DNA of 64,000 nt from Maritimibacter fusiformis (lineage in GTDB: Bacteria; Pseudomonadota; Alphaproteobacteria; Rhodobacterales; Rhodobacteraceae): contig NZ_VSIY01000005.1 of NCBI RefSeq assembly GCF_008086115.1, positions 186,001-250,000 of the forward strand, in the 5' to 3' direction. A program made the position numbers and the translations under genes. The notes below the pieces were generated by a model. The model was not told the DNA's origin and did not search any database. It worked only from the letters and a program-made list of their open reading frames with translations. The first letter of the stretch is position 1. Each line of letters begins with the position of its first letter. Positions 16,864 to 26,759 of this stretch are shown here, one piece after another.

Positions 16864-18246
16864 TCAGGTCGCATCCTTGATCAGCGCCATCATTTCCGGT
16901 GTCAGCTTCATCCCGAAGCCGTCGCGGTCAAGCTGGTCGATCTCGTCGCGCGTGGCTGCCACGGCGCCGTCGATCTGGGCGGCGTTGTGCTCGGAGGTGA
17001 TGAAGAACCGCAACCGCGCGGCATTCATCGGGACCGCCGGGAACAGGATCGGCAACACGTTGTAGCCGCGCGCCAACAGCCGCTCGCTGAGTTTCGCCGC
17101 CTTGATCGAATCCCCGATCAGGACCGGGACGACCGCGCCCCCGATGCTTTCGCCGGTGTCCAGCCCGGCGGCGCGGGCGCGCTCCAGGAACCGGGCGCCG
17201 TTGGCCTGAAGGCGCTGGCAACGCTCGGGCTCGGCCTCCATGATTTCAAGCGCGCTCAGCGCAGTCGCGGCCAGAACCGGCGGCAACCCGACCGAAAAGA
17301 CGAAGCCCGGCGCGCTGGCCTTGAGGACGTCGATCAGGGCCGCCGAGCCCGCGACATAGCCGCCGGTCGCGCCCAGGGTTTTCGACAGCGTGCCCATCCA
17401 GATATCGACCTCGGTCGCATCCGCCCCGAACTGCTCGGCGAGCCCGCCGCCGGTCGGACCCACGGTGCCGAGCGCATGCGCCTCGTCGACCAGCAGCCAG
17501 AACCCGAACCGGGCGCGCAACTCCAGAAGGCGCGGCAGGTCCGGCAGGTCGCCGTCCATCGAATAAAGCCCCTCGACCGCGACAAGGATGTTGCGGTAGC
17601 GCCGCGCGTTCTCGACCAGAAGCCGCTCCAGCGCGTCGAGGTCGTTATGGGCGAAACTCCTGCGGCTGGCCCCGGACAACTGCGCGCCCACAAGGATCGA
17701 GTTGTGGATCAGGCTGTCGGTCAACACGAGGTCCTTGGCCGTCAGCAGGGTGCCCAGCGTCGAGACATTGGTGGCATGGCCGCTGACGAAGACGATGGCG
17801 TCCTCGGTGCCGTAGTGCCGTGCCAGCGCGGCCTCGAGCGCGCCGTGAACCGGACGCTCTCCGGCCACCAGGCGGCTGGCGCCTGCCGATACGCCAAAGC
17901 GGTCGATGGCGTCATGCGCGGCCTTGCGCACCCGCGCGTCCTGCCCCAGCCCGAGATAGTCGTAGGTGGCGAAATTGACCGCCGCCCGCCCGTCGATGCG
18001 GGTTTCCACGCTGGCCGGGCCGTCGTGCGAGCGAAAGAACGGGTTGGCGATGCCCATCGCTTCGCTGACCACGCGCATCACGTTGACCTGCTTGCGGTCG
18101 TCAAGCGCCTCGAACCCGGGCTGGCTGCGCCGCGCCGCCGGTGTCGGTGCGCGTGCCGCCGCCGGCCCAGCCCCGGTCTTGCGCCGCATGAGGTCTATGG
18201 CCTTCTGGCGCGCGGCCTCGCCGGAATGGTGGTGCGGCCCGCTCAC
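16864..18246 (-). CDS. Alpha-oxoamine synthase (RkpG-like, BioF/KBL family)
   Basis: A 460-residue PLP enzyme of the 8-amino-7-oxononanoate/serine palmitoyltransferase family. The PLP-binding Lys is Lys289 in SKTLGATGG. Other family motifs are NYLGL-like YDYLGLG, GSGASRL-like SAGASRLVAG, and VDEAHALGTVG. It begins at a GTG overlapping the PKS stop (GTGA). Such enzymes condense an amino acid with an acyl thioester. Directly after a PKS without a thioesterase, it probably offloads the ACP-bound chain as an aminoketone. This matches rhizobial RkpG beside RkpA. An N-terminal basic extension of about 55 residues is present. Confidence 0.85.
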   Translation of the reverse strand: MSGPHHHSGEAARQKAIDLMRRKTGAGPAAARAPTPAARRSQPGFEALDDRKQVNVMRVVSEAMGIANPFFRSHDGPASVETRIDGRAAVNFATYDYLGLGQDARVRKAAHDAIDRFGVSAGASRLVAGERPVHGALEAALARHYGTEDAIVFVSGHATNVSTLGTLLTAKDLVLTDSLIHNSILVGAQLSGASRRSFAHNDLDALERLLVENARRYRNILVAVEGLYSMDGDLPDLPRLLELRARFGFWLLVDEAHALGTVGPTGGGLAEQFGADATEVDIWMGTLSKTLGATGGYVAGSAALIDVLKASAPGFVFSVGLPPVLAATALSALEIMEAEPERCQRLQANGARFLERARAAGLDTGESIGGAVVPVLIGDSIKAAKLSERLLARGYNVLPILFPAVPMNAARLRFFITSEHNAAQIDGAVAATRDEIDQLDRDGFGMKLTPEMMALIKDAT

Positions 18247-21200
18247 GAGCTTGCTCCGGCCACCTGCGGCGCGTCCTCAGTCTCGCCCGCCCTGTTCTCG
18301 CCAAGGTGCTGGGCGGCCATGTTGGCGGCCACCCGGGTCATGTCGCCGTTGTCGCCGCCATGCAGGTGGCCGACGATCTTGCGCGCGATGTCGCGGATCG
18401 ACAATTCGTCCGAGATCGCCATCATCGGCACGTCATCGCCCAGCACGCGCTGCGCGGCCAGCCCAAGCTCGACCCCCATCAGCGAATCCATCCCGAAGTC
18501 GGACACCGCGCGGGTGGCCGACAGCGAGTTTTCCGGCACCCGCAGGATGCGCGCGATCTCGGTGGTCAGGAACCCCGCCAGCCGGGCCTCGGCCTTGTCG
18601 ACCGGCAGCGCCATCAGGGTGGCGCGCAGGTCTTCGAAATCGCCCGCCTCGCCCGAGGTGCGGCCAAGGGCGGCCAGCTTGGCATAGGTCGGCCCCTTGA
18701 GCAGCGGCAGCGCCGCCAGCATCCCCGACCAGCCCATCGGCGAGATCGTGACCACCGCCGGCAGATCCTCACCTGCCCCGGCCCGCGCCAGCAGGCGTTC
18801 CAGCGCATGCAGCGCCTGCCCGGCGGTAAAGCTCGCGTTGCCGGTGATCTTGCGGATCATCCGCGCCTTGTCGTCCTCGCGGGTCAGATAGCCCGCGTCG
18901 GTGATCGGCCCCCAGCCCACCGCCAGCCCCGGCAGGCCCTGCGCGCGGCGCGACGCCATCACAGCCTCGACATAGGCGTTGGCGGCGACATAGGCGCCCT
19001 GCCCGTGGTTGCCGATCAGCGTGGCGATCGACGAAAAGCCGACGAAATGATCCAGCCGGTCGGCCCGGGTCGCGGCGTCGAGGTTGTCGATCCCGGCGAT
19101 CTTGGCGGGCAGCGTGCGCATCAGCCCCTCGGCGGTCAGCTCCTTGATCGGCCTGTCATCGAGCACCATCGCGGAATGGATCACGCCCTTGATCGGGGCG
19201 ACCTTGCGCAGCCCCGCCAGCATCGCGCCGGTCGCGGTGGCATCGGCCACGTCGCAGGCCACCGCTCTCACCTCGGCGCCCTGCGCAACCATCTGCGCGA
19301 TGCGCGCGGCGGCGGCGGTATCGGGCTTGCCGCTGCGTCCGGTCAGTGCCACCCGGCGCACGCCCGCGCCGACCAGCCATTCGGCCAGGGCCAGCCCCAG
19401 CCCGCCCAGCCCGCCGATGACCACCTGCCAGCCCTCGGGATCGGGCCGGAACACCGGGTTGGCGCTGGCGGCGAGCGCGGCCGAAGGTGCCTCGGGCGCG
19501 ACCACGATTTTGCCCAGGTGGGCCGAGCGCTGCATCACCCGAAACGCCTCGACCACTTCGCCAGCGCCAAACAGGCGATAGGGCAGCGGGCGATAGCTGC
19601 CGTCGCGGAATTTCGCGATCATCTCGGCGAACAGGCCGCGCGCATGGTCGGGCCTGAGCGCCAGAAGCTGGTCCACGTCGATGCCGAAATAGCTGACGTT
19701 TTCCTTGAGCGGGCGCAGCCCGATGCCGGTGTTGGCATAGAAATCCTGCTTGCCCAGCTCCAGAAACCGCCCGAACGGCTTCAGCAGGCCCAGGCTCAAC
19801 TCCATCGCCTCGCCGGCCAGCGAGTTCAGCACCATGTCGACCCCGGCCCCGCCGGTGATCGCGCGCACCTCGTCGCCGAAGGCCAGGCTGCGCGACGACA
19901 GCACATGCTCGACCCCCAGCGCGTGCAACGTGTCCTGCTTCACGGCGCTGCCGGCGGTGGCGATCACCCGGGCGCCCGCGGCCTGCGCGATCTGGATCGC
20001 CGCCAGCCCCACGCCGCCCGCGCCGCCGTGGATCAGCACGGTATCCCCGGCACCGATCCGGCCCAGATCGACCATCGCGTAATAGGCGGTGAAGAAGGCC
20101 ACCGGAATGGTGGCGGCGGCGGCAAGGTCGATGCCCTCGGGCATCCGGCCGACCCAGTCGCGGTGCATCACCATGTGCGAGGCAAAACAGCCCGGACCGA
20201 AGGTCACCACCGGATCGCCCGGCGCAAGGTCGGTGACGTTGCCGCCGACCCGCGCCACCCGACCGGCGCATTCGATGCCCAGCACCGCCCCGGCAAAGCC
20301 GGTTTCCAGCGCCTCCTCCGGCAGCAGCCCCTGCGCCCACATCACGTCGCGGTAGTTGAGACCCGTCGCCGCGATCTCGACCTCGACCTCATCCGGCCCC
20401 GGTGCGTCGCGGCTTGCTTGCCGCCAGTCCAGATCGTCGAGCGTGCCGGCGGCATCGGACACCAGCCGCGTGCCGCCCGAGACCGGCCGTTCCCCGTTGC
20501 CGGACACCGTGCCCAATCCCTGGCGCACCCTCAGGGCCGACAGCGCGTCCGACCCCAGCACCGCCTCGGTCTCGACCCCGGGGGTCGGGGCAAGCTGCAA
20601 CAGGCGCGTGGCCGCTTCGGCTTCGTCAAAGCCGTCAACCCGGTCGAAGCTGCGCAGATCGAGTGCCGGGTACTCGTTGCGCGCGGTGCGCAGGAAGGCC
20701 CAGATCGCGGCCTGAACCGGATCGGCGACGCCGTCGGCATGGGCCGCACCGCGCGGCAGGAAAACCCAGACCGGTCGCGCCGCGCCCGCCCAGCCGTCAA
20801 GACGGTCGCGCAATGCCTCGATCCGCATGCGAACCGCGCGCGTGGCATTGCCCGCGCCCGGCAGCGGCAGATGACAGATCACCGGCTGGCGCTCGTCCGC
20901 CGTTTCGGGCGGGTCGAACACCACGAGATCGCCCGCCTCGGCCGGATCGGCGGCATAGCCCGCCTCGGTCAGAACCTCGGCAAATCCGCCCTCCGGCACC
21001 TCAGTCAGCGCCGGTCGCCCGGCGGCTTTCGGTCGGGTCGACGCCACCGCGACGGCGGCTCCGCCATAGCCCTCGGGCAGCGCCACCACCCGGGCCGCGC
21101 CCGGCCAGGCGTCCGACAACAGCCGGTCGAGTTCGTCGGCCCCGCGCTCGGCCCCCACCGGAAAATCCGGCCCGGCAGAGCGGTCGAACCAGCGCCCGCC

Positions 21201-24200
21201 GATGCCCCAGACCATTTCGCGGAAACTGGACGGCGTGGGCTCCATCACGACCAGCGCGCCGCCCGGCGCCAGGGCCGCATCAAGCGCGGCCAGCGTGTCC
21301 GGATCGTCGCTGAACTCGCGGAAACTGCCGCTGGCGATCACCAGGTCGAAACCGGCGTGTTTCTCCAGGTCCGCCGCACTCGCGGTCAACTCGGTCAGGG
21401 GCCGTGCGATGGCCTGATCGGCGGGGCCAAGCCCCGCGTCGGCGTCATCGCGGGCGGGAACGATACGATAGAGCGCCATCGCGCGATCCGGCAGCGCCGC
21501 GTCCAGCGCGCGCAGCGCCGGCACCGGCCCGGTGGTCAGCTCGGCCACCCGCAGCGCCCGCGGCGCGGCGCAAGCATTGATCAACGCCACGAGCGCGCCG
21601 TTCAACAGCCCCGCCCGCCGCGTGGCAAAGGGCGATCCCTCGCGCACATTGTCGAGCGCGGCGCGGCCCAGAAGTTCGCCCGCGTCCCAGGTGACCGCTT
21701 CGTCGCGCAGCCAGTCGCCAAGACGGCGGCGCAGCGTCGCCAGCAGCCCGTATTCGGCGCCGAGGTCGGGCCGGTCGGTGATCAGCGCCTCGAGCAGTTC
21801 CTCCGCCTCGGGCAGATCGCAGCTTTCCGCCAGATACCAGCCGGTGTCGGTCGGCGTGGCCAGGTCCATCACCGCCAGGTTTTCGCACAGCGCGGTGACA
21901 TAGGTGGCGCGCTCGGCATCGGTCTCGGACGGCAGGGTGACCTGGCCATCGTCGCCGCGAAGCCCAGCCAGGGTGTCATAGGCGATGCGCTGCGCGATGG
22001 CCTCGACCAGCAGGAATGTCTCGTCGCCGGCCTCGTCCGTGTCGGCCCGCGCCAGGATGTCGGCCACCGCCTCTTCGGGATCGACCGCAAGGCCGGGGTC
22101 GCGCGCGCCGGGCAGCATGGTGGCCGGTTCCAGCCGCGTGACGTAGGCGTGATGGCCGAAATCCACCGGCTTGACCAGCCGGACCGCGCGAAAGCGCACC
22201 CCTTCGAGATGCGCGACCAGCGCGCCCGCCTCGTCGAACACCTGGAAATCGGCCAGGATCGAACGCGCGCCGACCCGGCGCACCGTCACCCGCCCCGCCC
22301 GCAGGCGCGCGCCTTGCGCAAACAACCGCATCCGCCCGACATGCACCGGCACGAACCCCAGACGCTCGGCGGCGTGGTCGGTCGTGACCAGCCGCGCGAT
22401 CAGCCCGTGAAACACGGCGTCGAGCGCGATCGGGTCGATCGCGAAGGCGCCAAGCTCGGGCCGGTCCTCGAACGGGCTGGGGCTGAGCACCACCTCGGTA
22501 TGGTCGGCATCGGGGCTGCGCAGATGCGAAACGCGCTGGAACGCCGGGCCGTAATTCAGCCCGACCTGCCGGGCTACGGCATAGAGCGCCGCCCCGTTTT
22601 GGTCTTCCGCGCCGCAGCCCGTGTCGGGCGCGACCGCCTCGGGCGCTTCGGAGGCGAGCTTGCCGATCCGGCCGCTGACGTGATCGCGCCAGGCCGCACC
22701 CTCGGTCATGGCGCGGCTGGCCACGCGCACCCGGCGGGCGGCCACGTCGATCTCGGTCTTCATCTCGGTCACGCTGCCCTCGATCAGCGGCAGCGGCGCG
22801 GTGATGTCGAAATCGCGCAGTTCGACCCGCTCTGTCCCAAGGCTGCGCTGGGCAGCCCCCAGGGCGGCATCGAGAAACACCGCACCCGGCACCACCGCGG
22901 TATCGCCAACCACATGCTGGGCCAGTTCCGGCACCGCGCGCGGCTCAAGGTCGACGGTCCAGATCGGGTCGCCGTCGATATGCTGCGACCCGAGCGAGGC
23001 GGCATAGTCGGGATTGGCCGAGAAATAGCGCAGGATGTCGGCGGTCTGATCGCGGCGATACTCGGTGTTCTGGAACGGGTATTTGGGCAGCGCCCGCGCC
23101 GCGCGCCGGGCCGCGACCGGGTCGGTCGCATCCACCACCCGGCAGCCTGCGACGATGGCCCGCAGCCATGCCGCGCGCATCGGGTCGCTCGCGGCGGTGT
23201 CGGATTTCGCAGCACTGTGGGCAATGCAGCAATCGGCGGCGGCCTCGCCAAGGCTTGCCTTGATGTAGGAGGCCAGCGCCGGTTGCGGCCCGATCTCGAC
23301 GAAGGCCATGAAGCCCGCGGCCTGCGCCGTCTCGATGGCCGACAGGAAACGCACCGGCTGGCGCACGTTCGACCACCAGTATTCAAGGCCCAGCGTGGCC
23401 CCCGGCATTTCGCGCCCGGTGACGCTGGAAATGAACGGAATCCGCGTCGGCCCCGGTGACAGGAAGGAGAGCCGGTCGCGCAGATCGGCCTCGATCTCGT
23501 CCTGCACCGCGCTGTGATAGGGATATTCGACCTTGAGCCGCACCGCCGCCCAGCGCCGGGCGCGCTTGGCCCAGGGGATGAACTCGGCAATCGCGTCGGC
23601 GGGCCCGACCAGCGAAATCGAGCGCGGCGAGTTGACCGCCGCGATGTCGATGCCGGTCTCGCCAAGCTCGTCCAGCGCGGCCCGCGCCTCGTCCTCGGAG
23701 ACCTGAAGCGCTGCCATGGTGCCGCGTCCGTGCAGCGCGATCTGCGAATAGGCCCGTTCATAGGTCAGGCGCACCGCCTGTTCGAGGTCCAGCGCCCCGG
23801 CACACCAGGCCGCCGCAACCTCGCCACCGGAATGGCCGATGGCCGCCGCCGGCACCAGCCCGCGCGCCTCGAGCGCCGTCGCGCTGGCAACCTGATCGGC
23901 GAACAGCAGCGGCTGGGCCACTTCGACCCGCGACAACTGGGCGGCCAGATCGTCCGCTTGCACCAGTTCCAGCAGCGACACACCGGACAGCGCCGCGAAC
24001 AGCCGGTCGACCTCGGCATAGGTCGCGGCATAGACCGGGTCCGAGGCCAGCGCCGCCAGGCTCATCCCGGCAAACTGCGAGCCGTTGCCGGAAAAGGTGA
24101 AAACCGGCGGGGCGTCGGACAGGTGGGTCTCGGCGCTGGCAAAACCCGGGTTCTTGCGCCCGGCGCGGAAGTCCTTGAGCGCGGTCAGCATCGCCCCGGG

Positions 24201-25679
24201 ATCGTCGGCGGCCACGGCCAGGCGCACCGGGTTGAGATCGCGCGCGCCCCGCGCCGCGTCGAGATAGGCGGCCCGCCCGGCATCGTCCATCGCGGGATCG
24301 GCCAGCCGCACCTCGTGCGCAGCGGCCAGATCGTCAAGCGCTTCGCGCGCAAAGGCCGAGGTAACGAGGATGCGCGCGCGCTCCATGTCGGGCGCGGGCA
24401 GCACCGGCGCCTGGGGTGCGGCCAGGATGGCATGCACGTTGGTGCCGCCAAAGCCGAAGGAACTGACCCCGGCATGGGCGCGCGCCGTGGTTTCAGGCAG
24501 CTTCACCGGCTCTTGCGCGAGCCGCAGGTTCAGCTCGCCGAACGGGATGTTCGGGTTCAGGGTATCTGCATGAAGAGAGGCCGGGAACACACCGGTTTCA
24601 AACGCCAAAAGCGCCTTGAGCACGCCCGCGACGCCGGACGCCGGCTCCAGGTGGCCGATGTTCGATTTGACCGAGCCGATCGGCAAGGGCGCGCTGCGTT
24701 TCTGGCCGATGGCGCGCCCCAGCGCCTCGGCCTCGACCGGGTCGCCGACGAAGGTGCCGGTGCCATGCGCCTCGACAAAGGCCAGCGATTCTGGATCGAC
24801 CTCGGCGCGGGCATAGAGCGTGTCGAGCAGCACCCGCTGCCCCTCGGACGATGGCAGGGCGACGTTCACGGTGCGCCCGTCGGCATTGGTCTCGACATCG
24901 ACCAGACTGGCATAGGACGGGTAGTCGCGCGGCGTATCCACCCGGTGCAGCACGAAGGCCACCGCCCCCTCGGCGCGAACATAGCCGTCGGCCCTGGCCG
25001 AAAACGGCTGGCACAGGCCGTTCGGCGACAGCATCCGCGCCGCCGAGAACCCGACGAACGGCACCGGGTCGAGCAGGACGTTGGAGCCGGCGACGATGGC
25101 CATGTCGATGCGGCCGGAATTGAGCGCCTTGAGGGCTTCGTTCAGCGCCACCAGCGACGACGAACAGGCGGTGTCGATGGTCATCGACGGGCCGCGCAGG
25201 TCGAACACGTGCGAGATCCGGTTGGAGACCAGCGACAGCGTGTTGCCGGTCATCATGTAGGCGTCGGTCACCCGCGCATCCATGCCCAGCCGCCGCGAAT
25301 AGTCGAGCGCCGAGGCCCCGACATAGACCCCGACATCGGTGCCCGAGACCGCCGAGGGCGGCAGGCCGGCGTCCTCCAGCGCCTCCCGGACAACCTGGAG
25401 TAGAAGTCGCTGCTGCGGGTCCATCTGACCGGCCTCGCGCGGCGAAATACCGAACACCTGCGGATCGAACCCGAACAGATCGTCGACCACGCCGGCCGCG
25501 AAGGTATAGGCCTTGCCCGCGATCCCGGGTTCGGGATTGAGATAGCGCGCCGTCCCCCAGCGATCGCTCGGAATCCAGCCGACCGCGCATTCTCCATCAT
25601 TGAGAAGGCGCGCGAACGCCTCCACGTCGCGCCCACCGGGCAGCCGGCAACTGCGGCCACGGAACAGAATTTCTGCCAC
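18243..25679 (-). CDS. Iterative reducing type I polyketide synthase (RkpA-like)
   Basis: A 2478-residue multidomain enzyme. The KS (about 3-420) has Cys172 in DTACSSS plus EAHGTGT and NIGHLE. The AT has Ser617 in GHSGGE. The DH has His922 (HVVGDTAVVPG) and Asp1087 (LDAVFH). A region at about 1200-1530 resembles a C-methyltransferase, but its SAM motif is degenerate (VAELTTGP). The ER (about 1730-2060) has HGGAGGVGL. The KR has GGLGGLGLA and a YVAAN active site. The ACP has Ser2399 in FGMDSLMG. There is no thioesterase. The GTG at 25679 is chosen for its AGAGG site; the frame extends to 25769. All active sites fit a fully reducing synthase making an acyl chain for the coupled oxoamine synthase. 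Confidence 0.9.
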   Translation of the reverse strand: MAEILFRGRSCRLPGGRDVEAFARLLNDGECAVGWIPSDRWGTARYLNPEPGIAGKAYTFAAGVVDDLFGFDPQVFGISPREAGQMDPQQRLLLQVVREALEDAGLPPSAVSGTDVGVYVGASALDYSRRLGMDARVTDAYMMTGNTLSLVSNRISHVFDLRGPSMTIDTACSSSLVALNEALKALNSGRIDMAIVAGSNVLLDPVPFVGFSAARMLSPNGLCQPFSARADGYVRAEGAVAFVLHRVDTPRDYPSYASLVDVETNADGRTVNVALPSSEGQRVLLDTLYARAEVDPESLAFVEAHGTGTFVGDPVEAEALGRAIGQKRSAPLPIGSVKSNIGHLEPASGVAGVLKALLAFETGVFPASLHADTLNPNIPFGELNLRLAQEPVKLPETTARAHAGVSSFGFGGTNVHAILAAPQAPVLPAPDMERARILVTSAFAREALDDLAAAHEVRLADPAMDDAGRAAYLDAARGARDLNPVRLAVAADDPGAMLTALKDFRAGRKNPGFASAETHLSDAPPVFTFSGNGSQFAGMSLAALASDPVYAATYAEVDRLFAALSGVSLLELVQADDLAAQLSRVEVAQPLLFADQVASATALEARGLVPAAAIGHSGGEVAAAWCAGALDLEQAVRLTYERAYSQIALHGRGTMAALQVSEDEARAALDELGETGIDIAAVNSPRSISLVGPADAIAEFIPWAKRARRWAAVRLKVEYPYHSAVQDEIEADLRDRLSFLSPGPTRIPFISSVTGREMPGATLGLEYWWSNVRQPVRFLSAIETAQAAGFMAFVEIGPQPALASYIKASLGEAAADCCIAHSAAKSDTAASDPMRAAWLRAIVAGCRVVDATDPVAARRAARALPKYPFQNTEYRRDQTADILRYFSANPDYAASLGSQHIDGDPIWTVDLEPRAVPELAQHVVGDTAVVPGAVFLDAALGAAQRSLGTERVELRDFDITAPLPLIEGSVTEMKTEIDVAARRVRVASRAMTEGAAWRDHVSGRIGKLASEAPEAVAPDTGCGAEDQNGAALYAVARQVGLNYGPAFQRVSHLRSPDADHTEVVLSPSPFEDRPELGAFAIDPIALDAVFHGLIARLVTTDHAAERLGFVPVHVGRMRLFAQGARLRAGRVTVRRVGARSILADFQVFDEAGALVAHLEGVRFRAVRLVKPVDFGHHAYVTRLEPATMLPGARDPGLAVDPEEAVADILARADTDEAGDETFLLVEAIAQRIAYDTLAGLRGDDGQVTLPSETDAERATYVTALCENLAVMDLATPTDTGWYLAESCDLPEAEELLEALITDRPDLGAEYGLLATLRRRLGDWLRDEAVTWDAGELLGRAALDNVREGSPFATRRAGLLNGALVALINACAAPRALRVAELTTGPVPALRALDAALPDRAMALYRIVPARDDADAGLGPADQAIARPLTELTASAADLEKHAGFDLVIASGSFREFSDDPDTLAALDAALAPGGALVVMEPTPSSFREMVWGIGGRWFDRSAGPDFPVGAERGADELDRLLSDAWPGAARVVALPEGYGGAAVAVASTRPKAAGRPALTEVPEGGFAEVLTEAGYAADPAEAGDLVVFDPPETADERQPVICHLPLPGAGNATRAVRMRIEALRDRLDGWAGAARPVWVFLPRGAAHADGVADPVQAAIWAFLRTARNEYPALDLRSFDRVDGFDEAEAATRLLQLAPTPGVETEAVLGSDALSALRVRQGLGTVSGNGERPVSGGTRLVSDAAGTLDDLDWRQASRDAPGPDEVEVEIAATGLNYRDVMWAQGLLPEEALETGFAGAVLGIECAGRVARVGGNVTDLAPGDPVVTFGPGCFASHMVMHRDWVGRMPEGIDLAAAATIPVAFFTAYYAMVDLGRIGAGDTVLIHGGAGGVGLAAIQIAQAAGARVIATAGSAVKQDTLHALGVEHVLSSRSLAFGDEVRAITGGAGVDMVLNSLAGEAMELSLGLLKPFGRFLELGKQDFYANTGIGLRPLKENVSYFGIDVDQLLALRPDHARGLFAEMIAKFRDGSYRPLPYRLFGAGEVVEAFRVMQRSAHLGKIVVAPEAPSAALAASANPVFRPDPEGWQVVIGGLGGLGLALAEWLVGAGVRRVALTGRSGKPDTAAAARIAQMVAQGAEVRAVACDVADATATGAMLAGLRKVAPIKGVIHSAMVLDDRPIKELTAEGLMRTLPAKIAGIDNLDAATRADRLDHFVGFSSIATLIGNHGQGAYVAANAYVEAVMASRRAQGLPGLAVGWGPITDAGYLTREDDKARMIRKITGNASFTAGQALHALERLLARAGAGEDLPAVVTISPMGWSGMLAALPLLKGPTYAKLAALGRTSGEAGDFEDLRATLMALPVDKAEARLAGFLTTEIARILRVPENSLSATRAVSDFGMDSLMGVELGLAAQRVLGDDVPMMAISDELSIRDIARKIVGHLHGGDNGDMTRVAANMAAQHLGENRAGETEDAPQVAGASS

Positions 25680-25967
25680 CAAACAACCTCTGAACTGGTT
25701 GCGCCGGGACCATTCCGCCCCGCCTGAATAAACATTTCGCGCGATCAGGCCGGACGGACCAATCGCCACAATCCTTAGCGTCCCTGTCGGGCAAATGCCA
25801 TAGCACCAGACGCGAATGATTGCGATTCCAGATCGGGTTCAGACGTTTGACGGCACCGATCCGCCTGCCCCGCGGTCGCCGCACGCGCGGCATTGTATTC
25901 GTCGCCAACGCGGCCTAGGGTCACGCCGCCATTGACCGGGACACATGGACGGGCGAGACGGGAACTG
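25680..25967. promoter_or_regulatory. Divergent promoter region between the PKS operon and the export operon
   Basis: A 288-bp gap between the divergently transcribed PKS and kpsM genes. It should contain both promoters, allowing lipid/sugar synthesis and export to be controlled together. No clear consensus boxes or operator were identified by eye. Confidence 0.5.
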
Positions 25968-26759
25968 ATGACGCAGGCCGTTCGGGACTATTACTCTGCG
26001 AGCGTTGCGTTCGGGCGCGTGATCGTCGCGCTGGTCCTGCGCGAGGCACGGGTGCGCTATGGCCGTTCGCGGCTGGGCTATTTCTGGGCGGTGGTCGAGC
26101 CGGCGATCATGATCGCCTTTCTTACCGTGGTGTTCACCGCCTTTCGCAATACCCAACCTGCCGCCGGTGGCAGTTTCGCGATCTTTTTCGCAACGGGCGT
26201 GCTTCCATTCCAGATGTTTCGCACATCTTCCACGCGAATCAGCTCGGCGCTCGAGGCCAACCGACCGCTCTTCAACTACCCCCTGGTGCGTCAGCTCGAC
26301 ACCGTCTTTGCCCGCGCGGTGCTCGAGGTTTCGACCCATATCGTGGTGATGATCCTGGTCTTCACGTTCCAGTATTTCTTCTTTCACGCCAGCCCGCCCG
26401 CCGACATCGGCATGATCCTGATCGCCATCGGGCTGCTGGCGGCGCTGGCGCTCGGAATCGGGATGATCATCGCGGTCATCACCCAGGTCATCCCGTCGAT
26501 CACCGAATTCTATGCGGTGATCATGGGGGCGTCGTTTTTCCTGTCGGCGGTGATCTACCCGCTGTCGGTCGTGCCGAGCTACTACCGGGAATTCCTGCTC
26601 TGGAACCCGCTCGTGCATGGTATCGAGGCATTTCGCGCCGGCTTCTTCGCGGGGTATCGTGCCGACGACATGGACCTGAGCTATCTCGGGCTGTTCGCGT
26701 TGTCCGCTGTGGCGATCGGGATGATCGCCGATCGCATCGTGACGAAGGACGAAACATGA
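25968..26759 (+). CDS. kpsM: Capsular polysaccharide ABC-2 transporter permease
   Basis: A 263-residue ABC-2 membrane protein. The N-terminal LREARVRYGRSRLGYFW is typical of KpsM/Wzm-type polysaccharide permeases, and six hydrophobic segments follow. The ending FLLWNPLVHGIEAFRAGFF is also a family hallmark. The start is the ATG with an upstream GAGACGGGA site. It exports the lipid-linked capsule polymer across the inner membrane with the ATPase whose start overlaps this stop (ATGA). Confidence 0.9.
   Translation: MTQAVRDYYSASVAFGRVIVALVLREARVRYGRSRLGYFWAVVEPAIMIAFLTVVFTAFRNTQPAAGGSFAIFFATGVLPFQMFRTSSTRISSALEANRPLFNYPLVRQLDTVFARAVLEVSTHIVVMILVFTFQYFFFHASPPADIGMILIAIGLLAALALGIGMIIAVITQVIPSITEFYAVIMGASFFLSAVIYPLSVVPSYYREFLLWNPLVHGIEAFRAGFFAGYRADDMDLSYLGLFALSAVAIGMIADRIVTKDET

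Noticed and set aside
15691..18687. A 998-codon frame antisense to glf and the oxoamine synthase
   Set aside because: It spans several well-supported genes on the other strand and has no protein-like features.
18306..23459. A 1717-codon open frame antisense to the PKS
   Set aside because: High GC and strong codon bias keep the antisense frame open. It has Arg/His/Gly-rich composition, no domains and no ribosome site. The PKS on the other strand is certain.
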